Source: Allobosea sp. Root381 (lineage in GTDB: Bacteria; Pseudomonadota; Alphaproteobacteria; Rhizobiales; Beijerinckiaceae). From it: a DNA stretch of 64,000 nucleotides. Within the stretch, counting starts at the first letter, position 1. Each line of letters begins with the position of its first letter. Under the pieces are notes generated by a model that had not been told where the DNA came from, did not search any database, and worked only from the letters and a program-made list of their open reading frames with translations. Location: the NCBI RefSeq assembly GCF_001429395.1, contig NZ_LMJT01000008.1, positions 62,001 to 126,000 of the forward strand, given 5' to 3'. The position numbers and the translations under genes were made by a program. Below are positions 28,078-37,143 of this stretch, piece after piece.

Positions 28078-28205
28078 CGAAGGCTCCTCGGAGGCGGCGC
28101 GGCGGGAATCGACGCGCGAAGGAGCGCGACGATAGCCGCCCTGCCCCGTCCCGCAATCTCACAGGAGCGTCAGAGCCCCCGGCCCCGCGGTGGCGGCAGG
28201 CCTCC

Positions 28206-29057
28206 TCAGTCCAGCCGGCGCAGCAGCGTCAGGCGACTCGGGTTGCTCTCGGCCAGCAGGATGTCGCCGTCCGGCGTTCCGAAGATGCCATGCGCGCCGT
28301 TGAGCATCGGCCGGCAGCGGCCGAGCTTCTCGCCGTTCGGGCCGATCTTCTGCAGGTTGGGCACCATGTCGGTGACGTAGGTGTTGCCGTCCGCATCGCC
28401 CCAGATCGCCACGGGGTCGCGGAAATGCGTCCAGCTGGCGAGGTGGTTGCCATTGCGGTCGAAGACCTGGACGCGGTCGTTTGCGCGGTCGACGACGACG
28501 ACCCGGCCATCGGCATGGGTCCAGATCGCATGCGGCCAACCAAACTGGCCGTCGCCCTTGCCCTGCTCGCCCCAGCTCTGGATATGGACGCCATAGGCCG
28601 AGAAGCGATGGATGCGGCTCGCCGCATAGCCGTCGGACACATAGATGTCGCCCCAGGCGGAGACATGCACGTCGGTAGGATGGTTGAACGGCGCCAGCGG
28701 CTCGCCGCGCTGTCCGAGCGCGCCCAGCCGCTCGCCTTCGGGCGAGCAGATCAGCACCTCGTGCATGTCGCGGTCGACGCAGAGGATGCGCCCGGCGGCA
28801 TCGACCGTGAACATGTGCGAATCCGCGATAAGGTCCTCGCCCCAGCCGCGGATGAACTCGCCCTCCGGCGACAATTCGACCACGCGGGGATCATTGGCCT
28901 GCGTCAGCGGGTCGTGCCGCAGCATGACGAAGACGTGGCCGCGCGCATCGACGGTGACGTCGGTGACGAAGCCGGCATTCTGAGGCCAGGAGCCGAAGGG
29001 GCGTTCGACGCGGTAGCGGGTATCGCCGAGGGCGACGATCAGATCGGATGCGGGCAA
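28206..29057 (-). CDS. NHL-repeat beta-propeller protein (amidating-lyase-like)
   Basis: A 283-residue six-bladed beta-propeller with NHL-type repeats. Successive DGYAASRIHRFS, DRANDRVQVFDRNGNH and related blades carry the RV.VFD.NG pattern, and LGDTRYRVERPFGSWP opens the first blade. The closest class I know is peptidyl-alpha-hydroxyglycine amidating-lyase-like bacterial proteins of unknown role. No ATG lies near the domain start. I chose TTG at 29057 because GAGG lies five bases before it and the conserved part begins six residues later. Without a signal peptide it appears cytosolic. It diverges from the luciferase-like gene. Confidence 0.8.
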   Translation of the reverse strand: MPASDLIVALGDTRYRVERPFGSWPQNAGFVTDVTVDARGHVFVMLRHDPLTQANDPRVVELSPEGEFIRGWGEDLIADSHMFTVDAAGRILCVDRDMHEVLICSPEGERLGALGQRGEPLAPFNHPTDVHVSAWGDIYVSDGYAASRIHRFSAYGVHIQSWGEQGKGDGQFGWPHAIWTHADGRVVVVDRANDRVQVFDRNGNHLASWTHFRDPVAIWGDADGNTYVTDMVPNLQKIGPNGEKLGRCRPMLNGAHGIFGTPDGDILLAESNPSRLTLLRRLD

Positions 29058-29288
29058 GGAAACCTCGGCGATGGCCTGTATCGGGGAGCGCTCCGATGGC
29101 GCGCGCAGGCGCTCCTGCCCCCGGGAAGCGTGGGCGGAAGCGAGGTGTAATTCGTTTGTCCCGTCGGGTGAAGCGCGGATGCACGCCTGACAGCCGCAGG
29201 CCTTGGCTGCTATGGCTCGCCGGCCCGGCGGAGGGCCGATCCAACCGACCTCCGGACGACAGTCTTCGCGACCCAAGGAGAGACCCGC

Positions 29289-30320
29289 ATGGCCCAGCAA
29301 CTCGAACTCGGCCTCGACACCTTCGGCGACGTGACCTCGGGGCCGGACGGGGCGCCGTTGCCGCATGCGCAGGTGATCCGCGACCTGATCGAGGAGGCAG
29401 TGCTCGCCGACAGCCTCGGTATCGACTTCATCGGAGTCGGCGAGCATCACCGCGCCGACTTCGCCGTCTCGACGCCGGAAACGGTGCTGGCGGCCATCGC
29501 AGCGAGAACCTCCCGCATCCGGCTGGGCTCGGCCGTGACGGTGCTGAGTTCGGACGATCCGGTCCGCGTCTTCCAGCGCTTCTCGACGGTGGATGCGATC
29601 TCGAACGGGCGGGCCGAGGTCATCCTCGGGCGGGGTTCCTTCACCGAATCCTTCCCGCTCTTCGGCTTCGATCTCAGCCAGTACGAGACGCTGTTTGCGG
29701 AAAAGCTCGACCTGTTTTCGGCGCTGATCAGCAAGGAATCGGTAAGCTGGAAAGGCTCGATCCGCCCGCCGCTCAGCGAGCAGCGCGTCTTCCCGCCCAT
29801 CGAGACGGGGCGCCTCAGGACCTGGATCGGCGTCGGCGGCAGCCCGGAATCGGTCGTCCGCGCCGCCCGCTACGGCCTGCCGCTGATGCTCGCGATCATC
29901 GGCGGCGACCCGGGCCGCTTCATCCCTTACGCCGATCTCTATCGCCGCGCCTTCGCGCAGCTCGGCGAACGGGTGCAGCCGATCGGCATACACTCGCCGG
30001 GCTATGTCGCCGCGACCGACGAACTGGCGCGCCAGGAGTTCTTCGCCGACTACAAGCGCATGCGCGACCGCATCGGCAGCGAACGCGGCTGGCCGCCGAT
30101 GGGCCGCGACGAGTTCGAGAACGAAGTACAGCGCGGCTCCCTCTATCTCGGCTCGCCAGAGACCGTGGCGCGCAAGATCACAGCGACGGTGAAGACGCTC
30201 GGCCTGTCGCGCTTCCAGATGAAATACAGCGCCGGGCCGCTGTCGCACGAGAAGATGATGCGCTGCATCAGCCTGTATGGCGAAAAGGTCGTGCCGCTGG
30301 TGCGGGACATGCTGGCCTGA
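29289..30320 (+). CDS. LLM class flavin-dependent oxidoreductase
   Basis: A 343-residue luciferase-like TIM-barrel flavoenzyme, preceded by an AGGAGAG site. Landmarks are GLDTFGDVT at the first strand, GIDFIGVGEHH with the conserved EHH pair, RIRLGSAVTVLSSDDPVRV, GRAEVILGRGSF and WIGVGGSPESVVRAA near the middle. It binds FMN (or F420 in other lineages; FMN is expected here). The substrate is unknown. The gene is monocistronic, flanked by a divergent spacer and a strong downstream hairpin. Confidence 0.9.
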   Translation: MAQQLELGLDTFGDVTSGPDGAPLPHAQVIRDLIEEAVLADSLGIDFIGVGEHHRADFAVSTPETVLAAIAARTSRIRLGSAVTVLSSDDPVRVFQRFSTVDAISNGRAEVILGRGSFTESFPLFGFDLSQYETLFAEKLDLFSALISKESVSWKGSIRPPLSEQRVFPPIETGRLRTWIGVGGSPESVVRAARYGLPLMLAIIGGDPGRFIPYADLYRRAFAQLGERVQPIGIHSPGYVAATDELARQEFFADYKRMRDRIGSERGWPPMGRDEFENEVQRGSLYLGSPETVARKITATVKTLGLSRFQMKYSAGPLSHEKMMRCISLYGEKVVPLVRDMLA

Positions 30321-30432
30321 TGGCGGCCGGGCAAAATGCACAGAAAAGGCGTTCTAAGAGAATCGCTTCCCGCGGTTTCCTCGCACAGCGCCTCAACGAA
30401 TTGTGTCGCCGCGCCATGGCGTTTGATCGCGG

Positions 30433-30477
30433 AACCACCCCGTCATCCCGGGACAGGTGCGGGATGATGGGGTGGTT
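30433..30477. terminator. Long hairpin between LLM flavoenzyme gene and convergent SDR gene
   Basis: AACCACCCCGTCATCCC pairs with GGGATGATGGGGTGGTT, a seventeen-pair stem with one imperfect pair around a ten-base loop (GGGACAGGTGC region). It lies between convergent genes and probably ends transcription from both. The core GTCATCCCGGG resembles other intergenic palindromes here, so it may also be a repeat-family member. Confidence 0.6.
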
Positions 30478-30510
30478 GCGCGCGAACCCTTGAGACAGCT
30501 TTGCCGCAGC

Positions 30511-31287
30511 TCACGCCAGCATGCGTGTATCGCCGCAGACCGAGATCTCCTGACCCGAGATCGTCTTGGCGAAGGGCGAGGCGAGGAAGACGATCTGCCT
30601 GGCGATGTCGGCGGGATCGACGAACTGCTTGATCGAGACCCCCGCGAACAACCGCTGCGTCATCTCCTCATGCGAGACATTGAAGCTGCGCGCCTTGTTG
30701 GCGATGACGCTCTGGATGCGCGGGCCCTCGACGAGACCGGGACAGATCGCGTTCGCGCGGATGCCGAACTCGCCGAGCTCGGCCGAGAGCGCCTTGGTGA
30801 AGCCGATGACGCCCCATTTCGCCGCGGCATAGGGCGAGCGCAGCGGGAAGCCGTGCTTGCCGGCCTGGCTCGACAGATTGACGATCGAGGCGTTCTCAGA
30901 CTGCTTCAGGTGCTGGACCGCAAGCCGCGTGCAATTGAACTGGCCGGTCAGGTCGATGGCGACGCAAGCGTCCCAGTCGGCGGGGTCGATCTCGTCGACG
31001 CGGCCGGTGGGGCCGGCGATACCGGCATTGTTGACCAAGCAATCGAGCCCCCCGAGCGCCGCCAGCGCTTCCTCGAAGAGCTGGCCGACGGCGGCGCGGT
31101 CGGAGACATCGCAGACCGACTGCGACATCGCGGGATCGCTCTTCGCCATCTCCGCAAGCGCCGCCTCGTCGACGTCGCAGATATGGACCCTCGCCCCCTC
31201 CGCCGCGAAGGCGCGCGCCGTCGCGCGGCCGATGCCGTTGGCGCCGGCCGTCACCAGCACGCGCAGGCCCTTGATCTGCAGATCCAT
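30511..31287 (-). CDS. SDR family oxidoreductase
   Basis: A 258-residue classical short-chain dehydrogenase/reductase. The nucleotide-binding motif reads TAGANGIG (alanine in place of the usual second glycine), followed by DVD for NAD preference, NNAG, a serine in SLSSQAGK and the catalytic YAAAK. The C-terminal ISGQEISVCGDTRML matches the SDR end. The substrate is unknown. It lies 26 bases downstream of the GntR gene on the same strand and could be part of the same unit, linking it to the adjacent transporter and BKACE module. Confidence 0.9.
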   Translation of the reverse strand: MDLQIKGLRVLVTAGANGIGRATARAFAAEGARVHICDVDEAALAEMAKSDPAMSQSVCDVSDRAAVGQLFEEALAALGGLDCLVNNAGIAGPTGRVDEIDPADWDACVAIDLTGQFNCTRLAVQHLKQSENASIVNLSSQAGKHGFPLRSPYAAAKWGVIGFTKALSAELGEFGIRANAICPGLVEGPRIQSVIANKARSFNVSHEEMTQRLFAGVSIKQFVDPADIARQIVFLASPFAKTISGQEISVCGDTRMLA

Positions 31288-31313
31288 CCTTGCGTCTCCC
31301 GTCCAGATTGGTC

Positions 31314-32069
31314 TCAGGCGCTGAGCTGGCCTGTTTCCTCGATATGCGTGGCTGCGGCCGCGATGTCGTCCTCCAGCGCAGCGCGTGCGGCAGCCGCGTC
31401 CTGACTTCGCAAGGCGTCCAGCAGCCGCGCATGCGCCTGCATGGCGCTGCCGCCCTTGAGGCGGCGCGGCTCGTCGCGCATATCGATATTGAGAATCGGC
31501 CCTGCCTTGAGCCAGAGCCGCTCGATCATCTCGATCAGGCCCGGCATGCCGGCGGCCTCGTAGAGCGCGAAATGCAGGTCCCGATTGGCCGCGACGGCGC
31601 CTGCGCTGTCCGGCGGATCGGCACTCGCCGCCTTGCGGAAAGCGGCATCATAGCTCGTGACCCGCGCGATATCCTGTGGTGTCGCCTTTCGCGCCGCTTC
31701 CTCGGCGGCGAAGCCTTCGACCACGAGCCGTAGCCGCGTCAATTCCCGGAACTGCGCCAGCGTCAGCACCGGCACCCGGACCGCCCTGCCTGGCAGCACC
31801 TCAAGCGCCCGGTCCGCCGCCAGCCGGCTGACGGCCTCCCTGACCGGCATCATCGAGACGCCGAGCGCTTCGGCCACGCGGCGAAGGGAAAGCTTCTCGC
31901 CCGGAGCCAGCCGGCCTGCAACCAGCAGCGCCCGCAGCTCCCCGGTCACGCGTTCGCCGAGGGTTTCGCGCTGGATCGCACCGATCCGGTCGAGCGCCGA
32001 GCCATCATGGTCCGGCGTGCCGGCGGCCGCTTCAGGCGGCATGGAGAAGGGCTGGACAGGGGCAGTCAT
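31314..32069 (-). CDS. GntR/FCD family transcriptional regulator (module 1)
   Basis: A 251-residue regulator with an N-terminal winged helix (RVAEALGVSMMPVREAVSRLA, recognition helix) and a C-terminal FCD ligand-binding domain with the metal-binding histidine pattern (RDLHFALYEAAG). The start MTAPVQPFSMPPEA at 32069 is chosen; an in-frame GTG eight codons upstream would lie inside a palindrome that looks like the operator. It diverges from the binding-protein gene at 32177. It probably represses that importer operon and itself, with release by a pathway intermediate (inference from family and layout). Confidence 0.9.
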   Translation of the reverse strand: MTAPVQPFSMPPEAAAGTPDHDGSALDRIGAIQRETLGERVTGELRALLVAGRLAPGEKLSLRRVAEALGVSMMPVREAVSRLAADRALEVLPGRAVRVPVLTLAQFRELTRLRLVVEGFAAEEAARKATPQDIARVTSYDAAFRKAASADPPDSAGAVAANRDLHFALYEAAGMPGLIEMIERLWLKAGPILNIDMRDEPRRLKGGSAMQAHARLLDALRSQDAAAARAALEDDIAAAATHIEETGQLSA

Positions 32070-32083
32070 GTCTGCCAACCTAA

Positions 32084-32095
32084 CTGTGATCACAG
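32084..32095. promoter_or_regulatory. Probable GntR operator palindrome (module 1)
   Basis: CTGTGATCACAG is a perfect twelve-base palindrome in the 107-base divergent spacer, 15 bases from the GntR start and about 80 from the binding-protein start. A further GATCAC follows directly. The form fits FCD-type GntR operators (xTGTnnnnACAx-like), but binding is inferred. Confidence 0.5.
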
Positions 32096-32176
32096 ATCAC
32101 GACAAGCGGCATGAGACCGCTGATCTCAATCGGCCGACGTCGAAACGGCGCGGCGCACGTTCTGGGAGGAACGCCA

Positions 32177-33436
32177 ATGTCAGACCTGAAGACGACCCGC
32201 CTCTCGCGCCGGCAAGCGCTGGCCGGGCTCGGCGCCGGCGCTGCGACCGGGCTCATCGCGAGCCCGTCGCTCATCCTGGCGCAGACGCCGGACGTGATCC
32301 GCTTCGGCCATCTGACGCCGCGCACCGGCTTCCTCGGCCCCCTCGGCGAGTACGGCGTGATGGCGGTCGATCTCGCCGTCGAGGAGATCAACGCGGCCGG
32401 CGGCGTCAACGGGCGCAAGCTCGAGGCGCTGAAGGAGGACTCCGTCAATCCGCAGACCGCCTCGACCAAGGCGGAGCGCATGATCGAGCGCGACAAGGTC
32501 GCCTGCATCATCGGCGAGATTTCGTCGGCCTCGGCGCTGACGATCGCGCAGGTGGCGGGCCGGACCAAGACGCTGTTCGTCAACACGGGCGCGAATTCGG
32601 ACGCGCTGCGCGGCGAAAGCTGCAACCGCTACATGTTCCATGTCGAGCACCAGAACTCGATGTATGTGAAGAGCTGCGGCCGCGCGCTGATGGCGCAGGG
32701 GCTGGTGAAGGGCAAGAAGTGGTTCTCGCTGACGGCGGACTACGCCTTCGGGCATGACCTGCTCAAGGTCGCCAAGCGCTTCATGGAGAGCAATGGCGGC
32801 CAGTTCGCCGCCGACAAGCTGGTGCCGACAGACGCGACCGACTTCTCCGCGCTGCTGCTGGAGATTCGCGCCGCCAAGCCCGACCTCGTGATCTCGAACC
32901 TCGCCGGCAATCAGATCACCAATTTCCTGAAGCAGTATTCCGAGTTCGGCCTGACCTTCCCGGTCGCGGGCTTCGGCTTCGACACGGCGCTCGCCTGGGC
33001 CGCCGGCAAGGACAATTTCGGCGGCATCTGGCCGTCCGTCTGGAACCACCTGATCGACACGCCCTCGACCAAGGCCTTCGTCGCCGCTTTCACCAAGAAA
33101 TACGGCAAGCCGCCGGAGAACCAGGCCTGGGGTGACTACATCGCCGTGAAGATCATGGCCCAGTCGATGAACGAGCTGAAGAGCACGGACACCCCCAAGA
33201 TCCTGGAGCACTGGGAGAAGGGCGCGAAGTTCGACGTGATGAAGCCGCGCCAGGGCTATTTCCGCGCCTCCGACCATCAGCTCATCAGCGAAATGTACAC
33301 GATCACCGCCCTGCCCGCGGCGCAGGTGAAGAACCAGTGGGACCTCTTCACCTCCGCGGGCCCGATCCCGGGGCCGGACGAGAACATGGAGGTCATCGCC
33401 ACCAGCGGCGACGAGGCCGTCTGCAAGATGAGCTGA
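32177..33436 (+). CDS. Liv-type ABC transporter substrate-binding protein (module 1)
   Basis: A 419-residue periplasmic binding protein of the branched-chain amino acid (HAAT) class, with a GGGAGGA ribosome site. The signal resembles a twin-arginine type: SRRQALAGLGAGAATGLIASPSLILAQ, with RR at 11-12. The mature part opens VIRFGHLTPRTGFLGPLGEYG and contains AAGGVNGRKLE, IIGEISSASALTIAQVA and FSALLLEIRAAKPDLVI. Real ligands of this class range from amino acids to aromatic acids and amides, so the name should not be read as leucine specificity. It is the first gene of the operon that ends with the BKACE gene. Confidence 0.92.
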   Translation: MSDLKTTRLSRRQALAGLGAGAATGLIASPSLILAQTPDVIRFGHLTPRTGFLGPLGEYGVMAVDLAVEEINAAGGVNGRKLEALKEDSVNPQTASTKAERMIERDKVACIIGEISSASALTIAQVAGRTKTLFVNTGANSDALRGESCNRYMFHVEHQNSMYVKSCGRALMAQGLVKGKKWFSLTADYAFGHDLLKVAKRFMESNGGQFAADKLVPTDATDFSALLLEIRAAKPDLVISNLAGNQITNFLKQYSEFGLTFPVAGFGFDTALAWAAGKDNFGGIWPSVWNHLIDTPSTKAFVAAFTKKYGKPPENQAWGDYIAVKIMAQSMNELKSTDTPKILEHWEKGAKFDVMKPRQGYFRASDHQLISEMYTITALPAAQVKNQWDLFTSAGPIPGPDENMEVIATSGDEAVCKMS

Positions 33437-33446
33437 TCGCCGCAGC

Positions 33447-33549
33447 GTCATTCTCGGGCGGCGCGACGCGCCGACCCGAGAATCTCGTGACGAGAAGGCC
33501 ACCGGCGCCTCCTCCGACCTGAGATGCTCGGGTCAAGCCCGAGCATGAC
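33447..33549. repeat. Intergenic palindromic repeat, copy B
   Basis: The same family as copies A and C but with the two hairpins in the other order. First ATTCTCGGG pairs with CCCGAGAAT across a CGGCGCG/CGCGCCG extension, then ATGCTCGGG pairs with CCCGAGCAT around a five-base loop. The element is bounded by GTCAT and ATGAC. It sits between the binding-protein gene and the permease gene. Confidence 0.8.
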
Positions 33550-33598
33550 GGCCCGATCCGACCCATCGCCTCATCGCGCAACACGCAAAGGCCAACCC

Positions 33599-34474
33599 TT
33601 GCTCACCCTCTTCATCCAGCAGGTGCTGAACGGGCTGCTCGACGGGGTCTATTACCTCCTGATCGCGCTCGGCCTGTCGCTGATCTTCTCGCTCGGCGGC
33701 ATCGTCAACCTGGCGCATGGCGCCTTCTATGCGATCGGCGCCTATCTCACGATCGTGCTCGCGCCGCATATCGGCTTCGGCGGGGCGTTGGTGGCATCGC
33801 CCTTGGTGGTCGCGCTGATCGGCATCGTCGTCGAGCGCACGCTGTTCCAGCGCTTCTACAGGACCGACCCGATCCTCTCGCTGCTGCTGACCTTCGGGCT
33901 CGCCATGGTGGCCGAGCAGAGCCTGCGGATGAGCTTCGGCGCGCCGCCGCTCTCATTCTCGATCCCGCCGGAACTGCGCGGCCAGATCTTCATCGGTGAC
34001 TTCATCTATTCGCGCTACCGGGCGATGCTTTTGCTGATCGCGGCCGGTTGCGTGCTCGGGCTCTGGTTCCTGCTGCAGCGCACCGCCTTCGGTCGGGTCG
34101 TGCGCGCCGGCGTGCAGAACCCGGACATGGTCGGCGCGCTCGGCATCTCGCTGCAGCCCTACATGGTCGCGGTCGCCGCCATCGGCATCGGCCTCGCCGG
34201 ATTGGCCGGCGTGCTGTTGGCGCCGATTTATTCGATCCATCCCGCCATGGGCCAGGAGATCATCACGCCGGCCTTCGTCGTCGTCGTCATCGGCGGGCTC
34301 GGCTCGTTCTGGGGCGTGGTGGTGGCGGCGCTGATGGTCGGCCTCGTCAAGGGCATCACCATCGGGCTCGGCTTCACGCAATGGTCCACCGCGGTGATCT
34401 ACCTGATGATGCTGCTCGTCCTGCTGTTCCGGCCCCGCGGCCTGTTCGGCGAACGCATCCAGCGCTTCGAGTGA
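33599..34474 (+). CDS. Liv-type ABC transporter permease, LivH-like (module 1)
   Basis: A 291-residue inner-membrane permease with about eight helices. The start is TTG at 33599 (LLTLFIQQVLNGLLDGVYYL), with AAAGG upstream. Upstream in-frame ATGs fall within or next to the repeat element and add non-hydrophobic residues, so I reject them. Typical LivH pieces are LSLIFSLGGIVNLAHGAFYAIGA, AGVQNPDMVGALGIS (the EAA-like loop contacting the ATPase) and VVVIGGLGSFWGV. It is followed 7 bases later by the fused partner gene. Confidence 0.92.
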   Translation: MLTLFIQQVLNGLLDGVYYLLIALGLSLIFSLGGIVNLAHGAFYAIGAYLTIVLAPHIGFGGALVASPLVVALIGIVVERTLFQRFYRTDPILSLLLTFGLAMVAEQSLRMSFGAPPLSFSIPPELRGQIFIGDFIYSRYRAMLLLIAAGCVLGLWFLLQRTAFGRVVRAGVQNPDMVGALGISLQPYMVAVAAIGIGLAGLAGVLLAPIYSIHPAMGQEIITPAFVVVVIGGLGSFWGVVVAALMVGLVKGITIGLGFTQWSTAVIYLMMLLVLLFRPRGLFGERIQRFE

Positions 34475-34481
34475 GGCCGCA

Positions 34482-37007
34482 ATGACTCAAAGCCAACGCG
34501 ACCACGCGCCGCTCATCATCGCCGCCGCCGGGCTACTCGGCCTGCCCTTCCTGATGCATGCGATCGGCCTCGGGACCACGTCCGCCACCGAAATCGTCGT
34601 CTTTGCCATCGCCTGCATGGCGCTGAACATCCTCGTCGGCACGACCGGCCTCGTCTCCTTCGGCCATGGCACCTGGTTCGGGCTCGCGGCCTATGCGGCA
34701 GGGCTGATCCAGCGCCACTGGCTGCCCGGCCAGTTCGCCCTGCCGGTCCTGCTCGCCGTGCTCTTCGTCGGCGTCGTTGCCTTCGCCTTCGGCGCGCTGA
34801 TCCTGCGCCGCAAGGGCGTCTATTTCTCGCTGCTGACGCTCGCTCTGGCCGCGATGACCTATTCCGTCGCCTTCCGCTGGACCTCCGTGACCGGCGGCGA
34901 GGACGGCCTCGGCGGCATCAAGCGCCCGCTTTTCCTCGGCATCGATTTCGAGCAGGCCTCGAACTACTATGTGCTCGTCGCGGTGATCGCCATGGCAGCG
35001 GTCTACGGGCTCTGGCGCTTCCATCGCTCGCCGGTCGGCACCGTGCTGGTCGCGATCCGCGAGAACGAGCAGCGCGCGCGCTTCCTCGGCTACGCCACCA
35101 CCCGCTACAAGCTGACCGCCTTCACGCTCTCGGCGGCGCTGACCGGGCTCGCCGGCACGCTTCTGCTATTCAACAACCGCATGACCTCGGCCGAGCCCAT
35201 CTCCGTCGCGTTCTCCGGCGAGTTGCTGGCGATGGTGGTGATCGGCGGCATGCGCTCCTTCCTCGGGCCGGCGCTGGGCGCGCTCTTCTTCGTCATCTTC
35301 CGCGACTATCTTTCGAGCGTGACGCCGAACTGGCTGTTCTGGTTCGGCCTGCTCTTCGTCGCCTTCATCGTCTTCTCGCCGACCGGCCTCGTCGGTGTCG
35401 GCGAGCGATTGCTGCGCCCGTTCCGCAGGCAGGTCACGGGCGATGCCGCGATGTCGGAGCGCAAGGCCGGCTCGGTGACTCTGCCGGACTTCATGAAGCC
35501 CGCGGACGCCAGCGACGGCACGATCCTGACCGCGACCGGGCTCGCCAAGAGCTTCGGCGGCATCAAGGCGGTCGAGAATGTCGATCTGACGATGGCCGAC
35601 CGCAGGCTGCACGCCCTGATCGGCCCGAACGGCGCCGGCAAGACCACCGCCTTCAACCTGATATCGGGGATGTTCGCGCCTGATCGCGGCGAGGTGCGCC
35701 TGCGCGAACGCCAGATCGGCGGACTCTCGCCGGAGGCGATTACCCAGGCCGGGATCGGCCGCGCCTTCCAGATCACCAATCTCTTCCCGACCTTGTCGGT
35801 CGAGGAAAATGTCCGCCTTGCCGTGCAGGCGCGCGCGCCGGAGCGCTTCGGCTTCTGGCGGCCCGCCGGTTCCCTCGCCGTGGTCTCGTCGCAGACCAGG
35901 ACCGTCATCGACACGATGGGGCTGCGCGGCATCGAGACTGCCGAGGCCGGCTCGCTCAGCTATGGCGGCCAGCGCCTGCTCGACATGAGCCTCGCGCTCG
36001 CCACCAAGCCGCGCGTCCTGCTGCTCGACGAGCCGCTGGCGGGCCTCGCAGCAGCGGAGCGCGAGCGCGTCGGCAACCTGATCAAGTCGATCTCGACCGA
36101 CCTGCCGGTGCTGCTCGTCGAGCACGACATCGACCGCGTCTTCGCCATCGCCGACCATGTCACGGTAATGAACGAGGGGTCGGTGCTCGTGGACGGCACC
36201 GTCGAGGATGCGCGCTCCTCGCCGCGCGTGCAGGAGGTCTATATCGGTTCGGGGGCGCATGCCCTGGCCGAAAAGGCGCGCCAGAGCGCCGCGCGTCATG
36301 GCGTCATGCTCGGGCTGGACAAGGTCGATACCTTCTACGGGAAGAGCCATATCCTCCGGCAGGTCTCGTTCGACGTCCACGAGAACGAGATCGTCGCGCT
36401 GCTCGGCCGCAACGGCGCCGGCAAGTCGACCGTGCTGAAGACCATCACCGGCATCGCGCCGCCGGCCAACGGCAGCATCACGCTGGCGGGCAGCGACATC
36501 GCGGGCCAAGCATCGGCGACAATCGCGCGCGCCGGCATCGCCTATGTGCCGCAGGGGCGCGGCCTCTTCGCCGGCATGAGCGTCAAGGACAATATGGAAC
36601 TCGGCCGGCTCAAGCGCCTGACCGGGAACGGCACGCGCTGGGAGGACGAGAAGATCTTCTCCTTCTTCCCGCGCATCAAGCAGCGCTGGAATTCCCCGGC
36701 CGATTATCTCTCGGGCGGCGAACAGCAGATGGTGGCGGTGGCGCGCGCGCTGTCCGGCGACACGCGCGTGCTGCTGCTGGACGAGCCCTTCGAGGGGCTG
36801 GCGCCAGCGGTCGTCGAGGAATTGTTCGAGGCTTTCGACAAGCTGCGGCACGAGATCGCGATCGTCATCGTCGATCACCATCTCGACCTCGCGCTGGCCC
36901 TCTCGGACCGGACCGTGGTGCTGGAGCGCGGCAGCGTCGTCCACACCGGCCCCTCGCTCGCGCTGAGCCAGGACCTCGCGCTTCGGCGGCAGGTGCTATG
37001 GCTGTGA
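34482..37007 (+). CDS. Three-domain Liv importer protein: LivM permease + LivG ATPase + LivF ATPase fusion
   Basis: An 841-residue protein joining three components that are usually separate. Residues 1-325 are a LivM permease (SFGHGTWFGLAAYAAGL, RRKGVYFSLLTLALAAM, RENEQRARFLGY). A linker of about 20 residues follows. ATPase 1 (from about 347) has Walker A GPNGAGKTT near 380, signature LSYGGQ and Walker B LLLDEPLAGL. ATPase 2 (from about 607) has GRNGAGKST near 641, LSGGEQQMVAVAR and LLLDEPFEGLAP. All catalytic motifs are intact, so both sites should hydrolyse ATP. With the LivH-like protein it would complete an importer from two polypeptides plus the binding protein. Confidence 0.95.
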   Translation: MTQSQRDHAPLIIAAAGLLGLPFLMHAIGLGTTSATEIVVFAIACMALNILVGTTGLVSFGHGTWFGLAAYAAGLIQRHWLPGQFALPVLLAVLFVGVVAFAFGALILRRKGVYFSLLTLALAAMTYSVAFRWTSVTGGEDGLGGIKRPLFLGIDFEQASNYYVLVAVIAMAAVYGLWRFHRSPVGTVLVAIRENEQRARFLGYATTRYKLTAFTLSAALTGLAGTLLLFNNRMTSAEPISVAFSGELLAMVVIGGMRSFLGPALGALFFVIFRDYLSSVTPNWLFWFGLLFVAFIVFSPTGLVGVGERLLRPFRRQVTGDAAMSERKAGSVTLPDFMKPADASDGTILTATGLAKSFGGIKAVENVDLTMADRRLHALIGPNGAGKTTAFNLISGMFAPDRGEVRLRERQIGGLSPEAITQAGIGRAFQITNLFPTLSVEENVRLAVQARAPERFGFWRPAGSLAVVSSQTRTVIDTMGLRGIETAEAGSLSYGGQRLLDMSLALATKPRVLLLDEPLAGLAAAERERVGNLIKSISTDLPVLLVEHDIDRVFAIADHVTVMNEGSVLVDGTVEDARSSPRVQEVYIGSGAHALAEKARQSAARHGVMLGLDKVDTFYGKSHILRQVSFDVHENEIVALLGRNGAGKSTVLKTITGIAPPANGSITLAGSDIAGQASATIARAGIAYVPQGRGLFAGMSVKDNMELGRLKRLTGNGTRWEDEKIFSFFPRIKQRWNSPADYLSGGEQQMVAVARALSGDTRVLLLDEPFEGLAPAVVEELFEAFDKLRHEIAIVIVDHHLDLALALSDRTVVLERGSVVHTGPSLALSQDLALRRQVLWL

Positions 37008-37033
37008 TGATCTGCCGGCCCGCCGTCCAGCGC

Positions 37034-37108
37034 GTCATGCTCGGGCTCCGCCCGAGCATCTCTCCCCGGAGATTCTCGGGTCTACGCTCCGCTTCGCCCG
37101 AGAATGAC
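37034..37108. repeat. Intergenic palindromic repeat, copy C
   Basis: Two tandem hairpins: ATGCTCGGG with CCCGAGCAT (loop CTCCG), then ATTCTCGGG with CCCGAGAAT (16-base loop). The element is bounded by GTCAT and ATGAC. It lies between the transporter fusion gene and the dehydrogenase gene of the same operon. Confidence 0.8.
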
Positions 37109-37143
37109 GGGCGCCTGTCTCAACGAACGTGGAAATGCCTCGC

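Noticed and set aside
29058..30341. Upstream extension of the NHL-repeat gene to an ATG near 30341
   Set aside because: The extension would run antisense through the whole luciferase-like flavoenzyme gene. A TTG with a good ribosome site at 29057 explains the start.
33524..33598. Earlier ATG starts for the LivH-like permease of module 1
   Set aside because: They lie in or next to the palindromic repeat and add residues unlike a permease N-terminus.
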